Of a stretch of DNA of 64,000 bases, positions 18,301-25,444 are shown piece by piece. The stretch spans positions 1 through 64,000 of the forward strand of contig AZKM01000008.1 in the NCBI GenBank assembly GCA_000510425.1, in the 5' to 3' direction. The stretch's first letter is position 1. Every line of letters starts with the position of its first letter. The notes under the pieces are model-generated. The model made no database searches. It saw only the letters and a list, made by a program, of their open reading frames with translations, and had not been told where the DNA came from. Position numbers and translations under genes: made by a program. The DNA is from Eubacterium nodatum ATCC 33099. Lineage in GTDB: Bacteria > Bacillota > Clostridia > Peptostreptococcales > Anaerovoracaceae.

Positions 18301-19067
18301 TTTTTCAGGGTATAATATCCCCCTCCTGCAGGAAGCTCCCACTTACCTTTCTTGATCTGAAGACTTTCTTTAAGATAAGAAACCGATGGAGATTCAAGAG
18401 TATCCTTCACACTGATATATGGGAAATTACCACCTTTTGCGTTGACACGAATACGACAGTGAAGAATCGTCGGGTCATCTTTATCGAAAAAACTCCACTT
18501 CATAAGTGATTCATCAGGGCTGTCTCCCTGTATCCCCTTGTAATCCAGCTCACCCAAATCAAAAGAAGCTCCGTTGCCCATCGTAACTTTAAGATGCAAC
18601 TTCTTCGCGGTTTTAACAATATTTGAATCAACTATAACTGTAACATGCAGAGACCCCGTAATGTCAGAGTGAGACTCCACATAGTCCGTATAGGTCATAG
18701 TAATAGTTTTAGTGGCAGGATCAACTACCACATTGGCAATAGTATCTCCATTTGCATTTTTAACTGGGAAAGTTTCTTTCTTGTAAATTTCAAGTTCCTT
18801 CGGCACTGGGATAACTGTTTTGTCCCCGGTATGAACCTTATTATTAGGCAAAGAAAACTTAGCCACAAACTGCATCTGTTGCCCATAGCCTATAGACCCT
18901 ACCGGCGTTGTCAAGTCTTCTTTTGTCAACTTGACATCAGTGATAACATCATCATGCTGAGTCTCTGCGAAAGCCTGTCTCATCACAGGTGTCATGCCTA
19001 ACAACATTAAACAAGACACCATGACTACCAACAATTTTTTACCTATAATTTTGAGCTTTGATTCCAT
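15396..19067 (-). CDS. Cell-wall-anchored collagen-adhesin-like protein with eight Cna_B domains
   Basis: A 1223-residue surface protein. The start at 19067 (six codons inside the longest ORF) follows AGGAGG by seven bases. Residues 1-35 are a signal peptide (KIIGKKLLVVMVSCLMLLGMTP, cleavage near AFA). Residues 40-330 resemble the Cna/SdrG ligand-binding fold. About 335-425 is a SpaA-like prealbumin domain, followed by eight Cna_B repeats of 90-96 residues (about 427-1180). Each repeat carries the Lys (VTKKW or GEKTW), Glu (YTVKE or YTVTE) and Asn (CNKHTPE or KNSYTP) positions of intramolecular isopeptide bonds. The sorting signal is NPETG (1186-1190), a hydrophobic span and an RKLRRSRL tail. 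Its function is probably host or matrix adhesion. Confidence 0.9.
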   Translation of the reverse strand: MESKLKIIGKKLLVVMVSCLMLLGMTPVMRQAFAETQHDDVITDVKLTKEDLTTPVGSIGYGQQMQFVAKFSLPNNKVHTGDKTVIPVPKELEIYKKETFPVKNANGDTIANVVVDPATKTITMTYTDYVESHSDITGSLHVTVIVDSNIVKTAKKLHLKVTMGNGASFDLGELDYKGIQGDSPDESLMKWSFFDKDDPTILHCRIRVNAKGGNFPYISVKDTLESPSVSYLKESLQIKKGKWELPAGGGYYTLKNEIDVTNQFKPITYSGNSFTVRFNNIQGEGYAIKYDVKLGYTPVNQEKIKNRIFGETNGQVLINTVVEATYQQSGGEANGYNYTIKIHKESEDGQNLKGAVFEVIRNSSHAKVGEITTDSNGNGSLGGLLKDNYTIREKKAPEGYIPLDSDIHVTPADFGADKAVLKTIKNKKNPKINICGEKKWNDNNNQDKKRPDKITVILLANGNPIQNPDVRPDENGKWKYSFTGLPKYDDKGTEITYTVKEEPVKDYKSKVEGYNITNSYKPEETSVKVTKKWDDADNQDGKRPENIKVQLYGNDKKVGDEVTLNEGNKWTHTWTKLPKNEAGNPIEYTVKEVGKIDNYTTSYGKDSQGNLIICNKHTPEKTKVEGEKTWDDADDQDGKRPTSITVNLLANGKKVAEKTVTKDDNWKYSFTDLPKYEGGKEIEYTVTENPVGEYNFSSNGGYNIKNSYTPGKTSVTVTKRWDDAGNQDGKRPNSIKVQLYGDDEKVGDEVELTDGNWTHTWNDLPEKKAGKTIKYTVKEVGTVDGYTTNIDNSNTGNIIICNKHTPEKTKVEGEKTWNDADDQDGKRPKEITVNLLANGKKVKEAKVTADTNWKYSFTDLPKYEKGQEIKYTVTENAVAEYTPEINGHNIKNSYTPEETSVTVTKGWNDANDQDGKRPKSIKVQLYGDNEKVGDEVELSEGNGWTHTWTKLPKKAKGKDIKYEVKEVTKVDGYTTEIDNSNIGNIRILNSHTPETTEIKGKKTWNDGDNQDGNRPKEITVNLLANGKKIKEAKATADTNWEYSFTDLPKYEGGKEIEYTVTENTVKGYSTDIKGYDIENSYTPKKTSVMVTKRWNDSNDKDKIRPDSIKVQLYANGEKKGEAVQLKAENKWTYTWKDLPQKEENGKDIKYTVKEVGKLKGYTVKVDDKNHGNIIITNTHTPKDVTNPETGDSNRLIPYILMLLLSVTAFMGIFTFRKLRRSRL
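15530..17785 (-). repeat. Eight alternating Cna_B-coding repeats (four AB pairs)
   Basis: The tryptophan-containing motif recurs about every 280 bp (near 17750, 17470, 17175, 16900, 16615, 16340, 16050 and 15785). Odd repeats read VNLLANGKKV and YTVTEN; even repeats read VQLYGD and YTVKEV. The unit that duplicated is therefore a pair of about 561 bp. The 55-bp stretches 16621-16675 and 17182-17236 are identical, indicating recent duplication or gene conversion. Confidence 0.9.
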
Positions 19068-19100
19068 AAATAATCCTCCTCTCATTGCTCACTTTACTAC

Positions 19101-19238
19101 AAAGTCTACCCTCTGTAATTGCTTTTAAAAGCTAAACTGTGAATTAAAGCAGACTTTAACTCACAAACAAAAGGGTATAATAACTTCTTTGAATCACACC
19201 CCCAAGTAGTATAACATGAACAGTAAATAAAAGTCTAC
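19101..19238 (-). promoter_or_regulatory. Candidate adhesin promoter with AAAGTCTAC boxes
   Basis: AAAGTCTAC occurs at 19101-19109 and 19230-19238 on the plus strand, with a related inverted copy GCAGACTTT at 19149-19157. The distal box lies 16 bp upstream (minus-strand sense) of a TATACT -10 (19213-19208), overlapping the -35 position, which has no consensus. This suggests an activator-dependent promoter for the adhesin. The regulator is unknown. Confidence 0.4.
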
Positions 19239-19299
19239 TTTTTTTGATAATTATCCCTTTTAGGTTTTGGTAGTTTTCAGAGTTTCTTCATTAAATATT

Positions 19300-20625
19300 T
19301 TATAAACATGCAGGCAATTCAATTAAAAAGACCACTCCCATTTCACTTTTATTCAGTCGGTATTTAATCCCATAGTTTGACAAAATGTTTCTGACGATAT
19401 ATAACCCCAGTCCGTTGCTGTTTTCCTTGTTTAAGTCAAAGTTGATTTCAAACATTTTATCTGTGTCTAATGCGTCCTTATCCTTATATGAATTTTCAAT
19501 ATAAAGATGGTTTTCGGCTACCCCAATGTTTATTACACCGCCTGCGTCAGAATATTTTACAGCATTTCCAATCAGGTTGGACAAAACTATTTTGAGTGCA
19601 GTTTTACCGATATATATTCTTTCATCGCCTAAATAATTGTTAATTGATATATTCTTTTTATTTGACAGCAAAACATAATTATCCAGGACATCCTCTAAAA
19701 TATCATTAATTACAATCATTTCTTCATCATTTTTGAGATGCTCGAAAGAAGATAAAGATAGTATCTGTGAAACATTTCGCGTCAAATCGTCCACTATAAC
19801 TATACAATTATCAATATATTTTTCTTTGTTCTTGTACTTGCCGATATTATACTTCATGTTTTCTAATATTATTTTAAGACTGGCAAGGGGCGTTTTCAAT
19901 TCATGGGAAGCTCCTCTGAAAAAATCATATTTCAACTTTTCTAATTTTACTATTTCTTCATTTTTAACTTCCAAATCATCTATAAGCTTTAACAGAGCAG
20001 CATACAGATCATTGATTTGACCTTTTAATTGACCTACTTCATTAGTGGAATCAACTTTCAAACCCGCCGTTCTGTCCAACTGCATCATTTTTCCGGTTAC
20101 ATCCTTTATCTCATTGATGTCATTGGTTATTGCTTTAGCATATATAAGGGAAATTATTATGGAGCAGAAAACAGACGTTGCCAACGAAAAGGGTAGAAAC
20201 TTAACACTTAATTCTTTAGCATCCTTTTGCATATCTGCTGTAGAAATAAATTGTATGTATATTTTTTTACCTGAATTTAATTTTACCGCCCTTTCTTCAA
20301 TTATCAAAGAATTGTTCTTACTTGTTAAGTCAACATTAATACTGTTTTTAATTCGTACTTCGTCTGAACTGTTTTTCCCCTTAATGAATGCCTTTATTTC
20401 ACTGCTTTTCGAATAAAGCTCCAAGGTCTGCTCAACAAATTTCAGATTTTTCCCCTGAATACTGCGGGAAATTTCATTTGCCTTTGAATGAATTTCCTGT
20501 TTCCTTGTTTCCAAATATGTTTTAGGGAAAATAAAGTATACCAATAGATGTGTTATAATAATTAAAATTCCAAGAACGGCAAATGTCTGCAGAAACATTT
20601 TCGGAAATATTTTTAAATTTTTCAT
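19300..20625 (-). CDS. vncS: Sensor histidine kinase, VncS homolog
   Basis: A 441-residue membrane histidine kinase. Two membrane segments (about 10-35 and 145-165) bracket an extracytoplasmic sensor of about 110 residues. A HAMP-like linker, the H-box RGASHELKTPLASLKI (His near residue 240), an N-box LIGNAVKYS and a GLGLYIV G-box follow. The sequence around the H-box (LENMKYNIGKYK) and the sensor (QTLELYSKSSEIK) closely match my recollection of pneumococcal VncS, as does the length (442). It overlaps the vncR stop codon by 4 bp (ATGA). In pneumococcus VncRS lies beside vex123 and was linked to vancomycin tolerance, a link later disputed. Confidence 0.88.
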   Translation of the reverse strand: MKNLKIFPKMFLQTFAVLGILIIITHLLVYFIFPKTYLETRKQEIHSKANEISRSIQGKNLKFVEQTLELYSKSSEIKAFIKGKNSSDEVRIKNSINVDLTSKNNSLIIEERAVKLNSGKKIYIQFISTADMQKDAKELSVKFLPFSLATSVFCSIIISLIYAKAITNDINEIKDVTGKMMQLDRTAGLKVDSTNEVGQLKGQINDLYAALLKLIDDLEVKNEEIVKLEKLKYDFFRGASHELKTPLASLKIILENMKYNIGKYKNKEKYIDNCIVIVDDLTRNVSQILSLSSFEHLKNDEEMIVINDILEDVLDNYVLLSNKKNISINNYLGDERIYIGKTALKIVLSNLIGNAVKYSDAGGVINIGVAENHLYIENSYKDKDALDTDKMFEINFDLNKENSNGLGLYIVRNILSNYGIKYRLNKSEMGVVFLIELPACL

Positions 20626-21278
20626 TTTCTCTCCAATTTATAACCTACATTTCTTATCGTTACGATACAATCTAAACCCAATTTTTTCCTCAATTCCTTT
20701 ATATATACATCTATGACCCTGTCAAAGGGTATATCATCCGTTTCCTTCCACACCTTATCTATTATCTGCATTCTGCTCAATGCCTGTCCTTCATTATCTA
20801 ATAAGCATTTCAGTATCTCTATTTCTTTGGCATTGATGTCTATTGTTTTACCGTCTAACTTTGCTGTATAACTTGTAAAGTTAACTTCCGCATTTTTATA
20901 TGCAAAGGTTTCTATCTCTCCGTAGTATCTTTTAATCAGAGAATCTATTCTAACCTTCAGCACGGGCAGAGAAAAAGGTTTTTCTATATAACCGTCGGCT
21001 AAACTTGAGAAAGCATCTATCTTGTACTCCTCATCGCTGAAAGCTGTTAACATGAGAACCGGCAGCTTACTTTTCCTTCTAATTTCTTTTAACACCCCTA
21101 ATCCGTTCAATATTGGAATTTGAATATCCAATATTATCAGATGAATTTCATCATTATTAAATTTTGATAGTGCCTCTTGCCCGTCCCGTGCTTCAACCAT
21201 ATCATATCCGAATTCAGACAGATACTCGCATATTCCTTCCCTTATCATATGATCATCTTCCACAACAAGTATTTTCAT
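20622..21278 (-). CDS. vncR: OmpR-family response regulator, VncR homolog
   Basis: A 218-residue response regulator, equal in length to pneumococcal VncR. The receiver has the acidic pair Asp8-Asp9, phosphoacceptor Asp51 (IILDIQIP) and the EKPF lysine near residue 101. The C-terminal winged helix ends FDRVIDVYIKELRKKLG and RNVGYKLERK. I start at the ATG at 21278, where AAAGGGGAAATTT is correctly spaced, instead of six codons upstream. It is co-translated with vncS. A TATAAT at 21340-21335 and repeated GGTAAGTTT motifs upstream suggest its own promoter. Confidence 0.9.
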   Translation of the reverse strand: MKILVVEDDHMIREGICEYLSEFGYDMVEARDGQEALSKFNNDEIHLIILDIQIPILNGLGVLKEIRRKSKLPVLMLTAFSDEEYKIDAFSSLADGYIEKPFSLPVLKVRIDSLIKRYYGEIETFAYKNAEVNFTSYTAKLDGKTIDINAKEIEILKCLLDNEGQALSRMQIIDKVWKETDDIPFDRVIDVYIKELRKKLGLDCIVTIRNVGYKLERK

Positions 21279-21334
21279 AAATTTCCCCTTTTTCATTTCC
21301 CTTAAATGACTTATTCACACTTCAATACCCCTTG

Positions 21335-21412
21335 ATTATACCCCAAACAGGCATAAATATTCCATGAAAGTTGCTAAATTTACAAAATCCGGTAAACTTA
21401 CCAAACTTACCA
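21335..21412 (-). promoter_or_regulatory. Candidate vncRS promoter with tandem GGTAAGTTT repeats
   Basis: A TATAAT -10 (21340-21335) lies 57 bp before the vncR start, with no clear -35. Upstream, GGTAAGTTT is repeated in tandem (21412-21404 and 21403-21395) and followed by ACC, giving a near palindrome GGTAAGTTTACC. Direct repeats are usual for OmpR-family binding, so autoregulation is possible. The repeats overlap the end of the small ORF at 21407. Confidence 0.4.
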
Positions 21413-21496
21413 CTTACAAATAACAATTGGAAAATTGCTATTTCTATCGCAGATGGTGAAGGCTTTATATATAAATATGTTATAAGACCCTCCCAT
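21407..21496 (-). CDS. Possible 29-residue peptide in the pep27 position of the vex-vnc locus
   Basis: A 30-codon ORF lies between vex3 and vncR, exactly where Streptococcus pneumoniae carries pep27 (27 codons). The ATG at 21496 follows GAAAGGGAGTATTTTCT, a good ribosome binding site. The peptide begins MGGSYNIFIYKAF and ends PIVICKW, with two cysteines and a small net positive charge. It does not resemble the Arg/Lys-rich Pep27 sequence. The Shine-Dalgarno sequence lies within the arm of a 14-bp stem (21500-21565), so translation could be conditional. No homolog is known to me, and coding status is inferred from position and SD only. Confidence 0.4.
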   Translation of the reverse strand: MGGSYNIFIYKAFTICDRNSNFPIVICKW

Positions 21497-21499
21497 AGA

Positions 21500-21565
21500 A
21501 AATACTCCCTTTCTTCTTAACTTATGATCTCCAAACAGAAAACCATAATATGAAAGAGAGTATTT
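21500..21565 (-). other. Stem-loop that sequesters the small-ORF ribosome binding site
   Basis: The 14-base arms at 21500-21513 and 21552-21565 are complementary with one mismatch. On the minus strand the 3' arm reads GAAAGGGAGTATTT, which includes the Shine-Dalgarno of the ORF starting at 21496. The 38-nt loop contains a further 5-bp TTATG/CATAA pairing. The 3' arm runs into TTTTC, so weak termination of the vex transcript is an alternative reading. A (TA)n tract adjoins at 21566-21580. Confidence 0.55.
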
Positions 21566-21642
21566 ATATATATATATACTAAATTACCAATATGATAATT
21601 TAGAGCGCCATGTTTAGGCAGACCGGAGCTGCAGCCGTCCGA

Positions 21643-23019
21643 CTATTTTGTATCAACCAATAAATCCTTCGGTTTTTTTCTCAATACATTCAGCGATGCA
21701 ATGATTAAGGAAATTGCAAGCACTATAGCCATGAACAATACCACATACATGAAAGCTTTAGAACCGATGCTGACATCTAAACTTGTAAGTGTTTTATTAA
21801 AGCCCTCAGCTTCGGCCCCGCCTCCCAGTCCTGTTGATTCTGACTGTTCAGCTATTTGCTTGGCGATATTTCCCGTCACTCTTTTTAATATGCTGTTTCC
21901 GATAGCTTTCCCGGTATAATTTGCCAGAAAATATGAGCCTGCAAACGCCGGGATAGCAACCATCAAAAGTTCCATAGCAAACTGTCCCAGGATTCTGACC
22001 TTAGACATTCCCAATGCCAGTAATACTGCAATTTCTTTCTTTCTTGCGTTCATCCACAAGAACAGTAACAAAGCTACTACCAAACCTGCAAATATCAGAG
22101 AGCCTGCAAATAGTTTGTTTGCGATTCCATAAATTCCCGAAATTGATTGCTGTAATGCAGGATAATTGGATGAACTCTTAATCAGATTATATTTTTGCCA
22201 ATCTACATCCAGTTTCTCAACATCCTTCATAACTTTATCCAGATTCTTATTACCCCTTACAAAAAATGTTGCATCCTGATATACTGCTGTTTTTTCAGTA
22301 TTTCCATATACTTTTGCCGCCGTGTGAAGATCCGTTACAAGAGTGTTTTCATAAAGTTCCTGTGCGGCACTCACACCGCCTTTATTGTGACCGTCAAAAA
22401 TACCTTTTATTTGAACCTCTACTGTTTCATTTGCTTTTTTTTCATTATCTGCATCGAATAAATTGGACTTTAGTTTCAATTTATCTCCGATTTTTAAATT
22501 ATTCTTCTTTGCCAGATCTTTATGTATCAAAACTTTATTTTTATCTTTATCAGTCAAGTGTTTACCTTTGATTAATTTGTATGCTCCCGATACAAATTTA
22601 GTTTCTTTTGAAGAATCATTAACACCTGTCAGCATAACTGTTCTCTTAAATTTTTTTGCTCTGTCCGGCGATTGATTAGCCAGTGTTTCAGAGGTTTCTA
22701 TGATATTATGTTTATCTAAATCAGCTATGCTTCCAATTCTTTTTACATAATGGTCTATGTCCCCTGAATCAGTTATCTTCTTTATATCTTCCCATTTGAT
22801 ATTACCGCTTCCTCTAGGCGTTCCCTGATTCACCTGTCTGTTTATCTCCATGGTGAAACTGTTGGTTATATTTCCGAAAGTTTTCTCCGATGCCTTATCA
22901 GCAGCGTCCTTAACGGACAAACTGATTAAGCTGAGTGTAGACATGGATAAAATAATTAATAATATTATCAGTGATTTTAAACTTTTTCTTGTTACATATG
23001 CAAAAGCATTTTTTATCAT
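21643..23019 (-). CDS. vex3: ABC transporter permease, Vex3 homolog (FtsX/MacB-type)
   Basis: A 458-residue permease with one N-terminal membrane helix (KSLIILLIILSMSTLSLISLS), a large extracytoplasmic domain (residues 45-290) and three C-terminal helices with the FtsX fold. It matches my recollection of pneumococcal Vex3 over long stretches: NAFAYVTRK at the start, NITNSF, NQGTPRG, LTGVNDSSKE, AQELYENT, SSSNYPALQQSISGIY and GLGGGAEAEGF. The start follows AGGGGGATGAGCA, 11 bp after vex2. The substrate is unknown; in pneumococcus the Vex transporter was proposed to export the Pep27 peptide. Confidence 0.88.
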   Translation of the reverse strand: MIKNAFAYVTRKSLKSLIILLIILSMSTLSLISLSVKDAADKASEKTFGNITNSFTMEINRQVNQGTPRGSGNIKWEDIKKITDSGDIDHYVKRIGSIADLDKHNIIETSETLANQSPDRAKKFKRTVMLTGVNDSSKETKFVSGAYKLIKGKHLTDKDKNKVLIHKDLAKKNNLKIGDKLKLKSNLFDADNEKKANETVEVQIKGIFDGHNKGGVSAAQELYENTLVTDLHTAAKVYGNTEKTAVYQDATFFVRGNKNLDKVMKDVEKLDVDWQKYNLIKSSSNYPALQQSISGIYGIANKLFAGSLIFAGLVVALLLFLWMNARKKEIAVLLALGMSKVRILGQFAMELLMVAIPAFAGSYFLANYTGKAIGNSILKRVTGNIAKQIAEQSESTGLGGGAEAEGFNKTLTSLDVSIGSKAFMYVVLFMAIVLAISLIIASLNVLRKKPKDLLVDTK

Positions 23020-23030
23020 TGCTCATCCCC

Positions 23031-23675
23031 CTAAATATGTTTCTTGACATTCTTCAGTTTTCTGTTATGAAGTTCCAGTACAGTATCGGCTGTATCAGAA
23101 ACCTCTTTGCTGTGAGTTACCACTATTACACACTTATTTCTTTCTTTTGCCAGCTTTTTAAGTATTCCTATTATTTCTCCGGCTGTGCCTGCATCTAAGT
23201 TTCCTGTAGGCTCATCCGCTAAAATTATAGGTGCTTCTGATACTAAAGCTCTTGCTATAGCAACTCTCTGTTGTTGTCCTCCGGAGAGTTTCATCACATT
23301 TCTTTTTATCTGACTCTTATCAAGCCCCAGTTCAAGCAATATTTTTTCAGACGCCTTGCCGTTTACCAGTCTGATATTCTCCAGAGGAGACAAATAGTCA
23401 ATAAGATTATAATTTTGAAAAACCAGAGAAATATTATTCTTTCTATGATTACTATATCCCTTCTTTTTTATATCTTCATCTTTAAACAGTATCGCACCGC
23501 TTTTAGGCTCATCAAGTCCCGCCAGCAAAGAAAGGAGCGTTGACTTTCCGGCACCTGATTTTCCAACGATTGCATAAAATTTTCCAAGCTCGAAATTTTC
23601 GCTTATTGCCGATAAAACTTTTTCTTTTGAGTTTGCGTAACTATATGTTACATTTTTGATTTCTAATATATTCAT
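23031..23675 (-). CDS. vex2: ABC transporter ATP-binding protein, Vex2 homolog
   Basis: A 214-residue MacB/LolD-type ATPase. The Walker A is GKSGAGKST (residues 38-46), the Q-loop region [21 protein letters not shown], the signature LSGGQQQR, the Walker B IILADEP and the switch histidine THSKEV. The stretch [21 protein letters not shown] matches pneumococcal Vex2. It lies between two permease genes, giving the vex1-vex2-vex3 order. It powers the FtsX-type permease pair at the inner face of the membrane. Confidence 0.92.
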   Translation of the reverse strand: MNILEIKNVTYSYANSKEKVLSAISENFELGKFYAIVGKSGAGKSTLLSLLAGLDEPKSGAILFKDEDIKKKGYSNHRKNNISLVFQNYNLIDYLSPLENIRLVNGKASEKILLELGLDKSQIKRNVMKLSGGQQQRVAIARALVSEAPIILADEPTGNLDAGTAGEIIGILKKLAKERNKCVIVVTHSKEVSDTADTVLELHNRKLKNVKKHI

Positions 23676-23762
23676 TATCTTCTCCCTATATAATCAAATA
23701 CTAATTTATTGAAATTTTAAAGGTTTTCCCCTTCTCTATACCTTAGAACGCATCACGGTCTT

Positions 23763-25055
23763 CTAACTGATTTTTGACAAAATCTCTTTCGGTTTTTTAA
23801 TCAAAATCATGCCTGATGCAAATATTACCGATAAAAATATTATTACCATTAAGATTCCATAGCTTTGTGTAAAAGTTACTATGTTATCAAAATTATATCC
23901 ACCCTTAACAAAGGCTGTCGGTGCAATGCTTCCTACCTCACCTGAATTGCCAAATCCTCCGATAAATCTCTTTAGTATGAAGTTACCGAATACTAAAGAA
24001 ACCGCCAGTGATGGAATAGACACAAATACCAGTTCTAAAATAAATTGAGTCACAATCTTAATCTTACTTACACCTATGGACAAGAGTATCCCTATTTCAT
24101 AAATTCTTTCCCTCAGCCACAGAATCAGTATCAGAGACAGGACAATCGCTCCCCCTACCATGATTGCGTAAGTCATGATTTTGATTATGTGTTTAATTCC
24201 ATTAAGTGAATCTAAAGCATTTTTGAAAGCTTTCGTATCTTTATCAACCTTATATTTTGACCAATTAACATTAAGAGCTTTAACTTTTTTTATGGCACCG
24301 TCCATTTTTTCAGGTGTATCGGTAAATAAAGTCAATTTATTTACAATTTCTTTACCTTCGGATCTGTTTAATGCCTTCTGAACCGAACCATAGTCGGCAA
24401 ACATCATATTTTCACTTAAGTCTGAAGACAGTCCCGTATACTTTTCCTGCTTTTTTCCGGTAAAAATCCCGACAATTTTAAATTTACGTTCTTTAAAGCT
24501 GCTATCTTTTTTAGCAGGATCTACGAATCTCAAACCTATTTCGTCATTTAACTTTAATTTGTTTCTCTTGGCAAAGTCACTATGAACTATAATCTTATCC
24601 ACATCATTTTTTCCAAGATTCCGTCCTTCTTTAATTTTAAAAACTCCGCTGTTAAACAAAACATTTCTTTTTGTGTTATTCGTAGCCTGTATTGAGACAA
24701 CATTTTTTAAACTGTCCGGTACATGTTCTCTCTTTATTTTTTGTTTACTGCTTACTACATTGCCATTTACTAACCTGGCAACACCGTCATATTGAGGAAT
24801 GACTTCTTTGATTTCCCTTAAACCGTATGCGGCTTTAAATTCTTTTTTTTCAAAATTCCCCTGACCATCTTTTTTCATCACAGATAATGATGAATTTGAA
24901 GTTTTATATAATGACTTTTCCAAGCTATCGCCTGATTTCATGATATTTAAACAGGCATATAAGCAGGAAAGCACCAGTGTTAAAATAATAAAAATTATCA
25001 GCGTTCTGGTTTTCTTTCTTAGGACATAAGCCATTGAAGTTTTAATTAGTTTCAA
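23763..25055 (-). CDS. vex1: ABC transporter permease, Vex1 homolog, with TTG start
   Basis: A 430-residue FtsX-type permease with an N-terminal helix (TLIIFIILTLVLSCLYACLNI), an extracytoplasmic domain of about 230 residues and three C-terminal membrane helices. The start codon is TTG at 25055, chosen because GAGGAG lies six bases upstream; the first in-frame ATG is seven codons further in and lacks a site. It is the first gene of the vex operon, 87 bp before vex2. Codon use in the whole vex-vnc block looks more AT-rich than the flanking genes, consistent with transfer. Confidence 0.87.
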   Translation of the reverse strand: MKLIKTSMAYVLRKKTRTLIIFIILTLVLSCLYACLNIMKSGDSLEKSLYKTSNSSLSVMKKDGQGNFEKKEFKAAYGLREIKEVIPQYDGVARLVNGNVVSSKQKIKREHVPDSLKNVVSIQATNNTKRNVLFNSGVFKIKEGRNLGKNDVDKIIVHSDFAKRNKLKLNDEIGLRFVDPAKKDSSFKERKFKIVGIFTGKKQEKYTGLSSDLSENMMFADYGSVQKALNRSEGKEIVNKLTLFTDTPEKMDGAIKKVKALNVNWSKYKVDKDTKAFKNALDSLNGIKHIIKIMTYAIMVGGAIVLSLILILWLRERIYEIGILLSIGVSKIKIVTQFILELVFVSIPSLAVSLVFGNFILKRFIGGFGNSGEVGSIAPTAFVKGGYNFDNIVTFTQSYGILMVIIFLSVIFASGMILIKKPKEILSKIS

Positions 25056-25179
25056 GTTTAACTCCTCGTATATTGTATTTAGGTTAGTTACGGCAACCTA
25101 TAATCCTTTCTTTTTCCAATCGCATAATACGATTATTCGCAGAGGATATCGTACGCTTCCCTCTTACCAAACGCATTCT

Positions 25180-25208
25180 ATAATATAATTATGAAATGCT
25201 TATGAAAT
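25180..25208 (-). promoter_or_regulatory. vex operon promoter with 11-bp-spaced direct repeats
   Basis: TTATGAAAT (plus strand) occurs at 25189-25197 and 25200-25208, an 11-bp period typical of OmpR-family response regulator boxes. On the minus strand the repeats run directly into TATATTATAG, the probable -10, and occupy the -35 zone. VncR, encoded downstream, is the natural candidate to bind here. An SD and TTG start follow about 125 bp later. The rest of 25056-25311 shows only a short inverted repeat (CGCATAAT/ATTATTCG near 25122). Confidence 0.5.
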
Positions 25209-25311
25209 AGATAATTTATTTTTTATTTTTTCTCTTATCCTCGTCTACACTTTCTGCAAATGAATTCAGTGACTTTAACTTTTATTATAAAAAATGATTA
25301 CAGTTCAAAAA

Positions 25312-25360
25312 ATCTAAAAGATGGTTTGTCAGAAAATATTTCATTCTGATAAACCATCTT
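25312..25360 (-). terminator. Terminator of the str operon (after tuf)
   Basis: A 17-bp near-perfect stem (25318-25334 with 25344-25360) with a 9-nt loop is followed on the minus strand by TTAGATTTTTT. It lies about 85 bp after the tuf stop codon. Confidence 0.9.
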
Positions 25361-25444
25361 CTTTATCTTACTTATCGTTGTAGCTCTTATCTGCTTCTAT
25401 ACAGCTACAAGTCTTACCTTGAAGATTACTCTTTAGAGGACAGA

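Noticed and set aside
21407-21496. Naming the small ORF pep27
   Set aside because: Its position and length match, but its sequence lacks the Arg/Lys-rich character of Pep27, so only a positional analogy is claimed.
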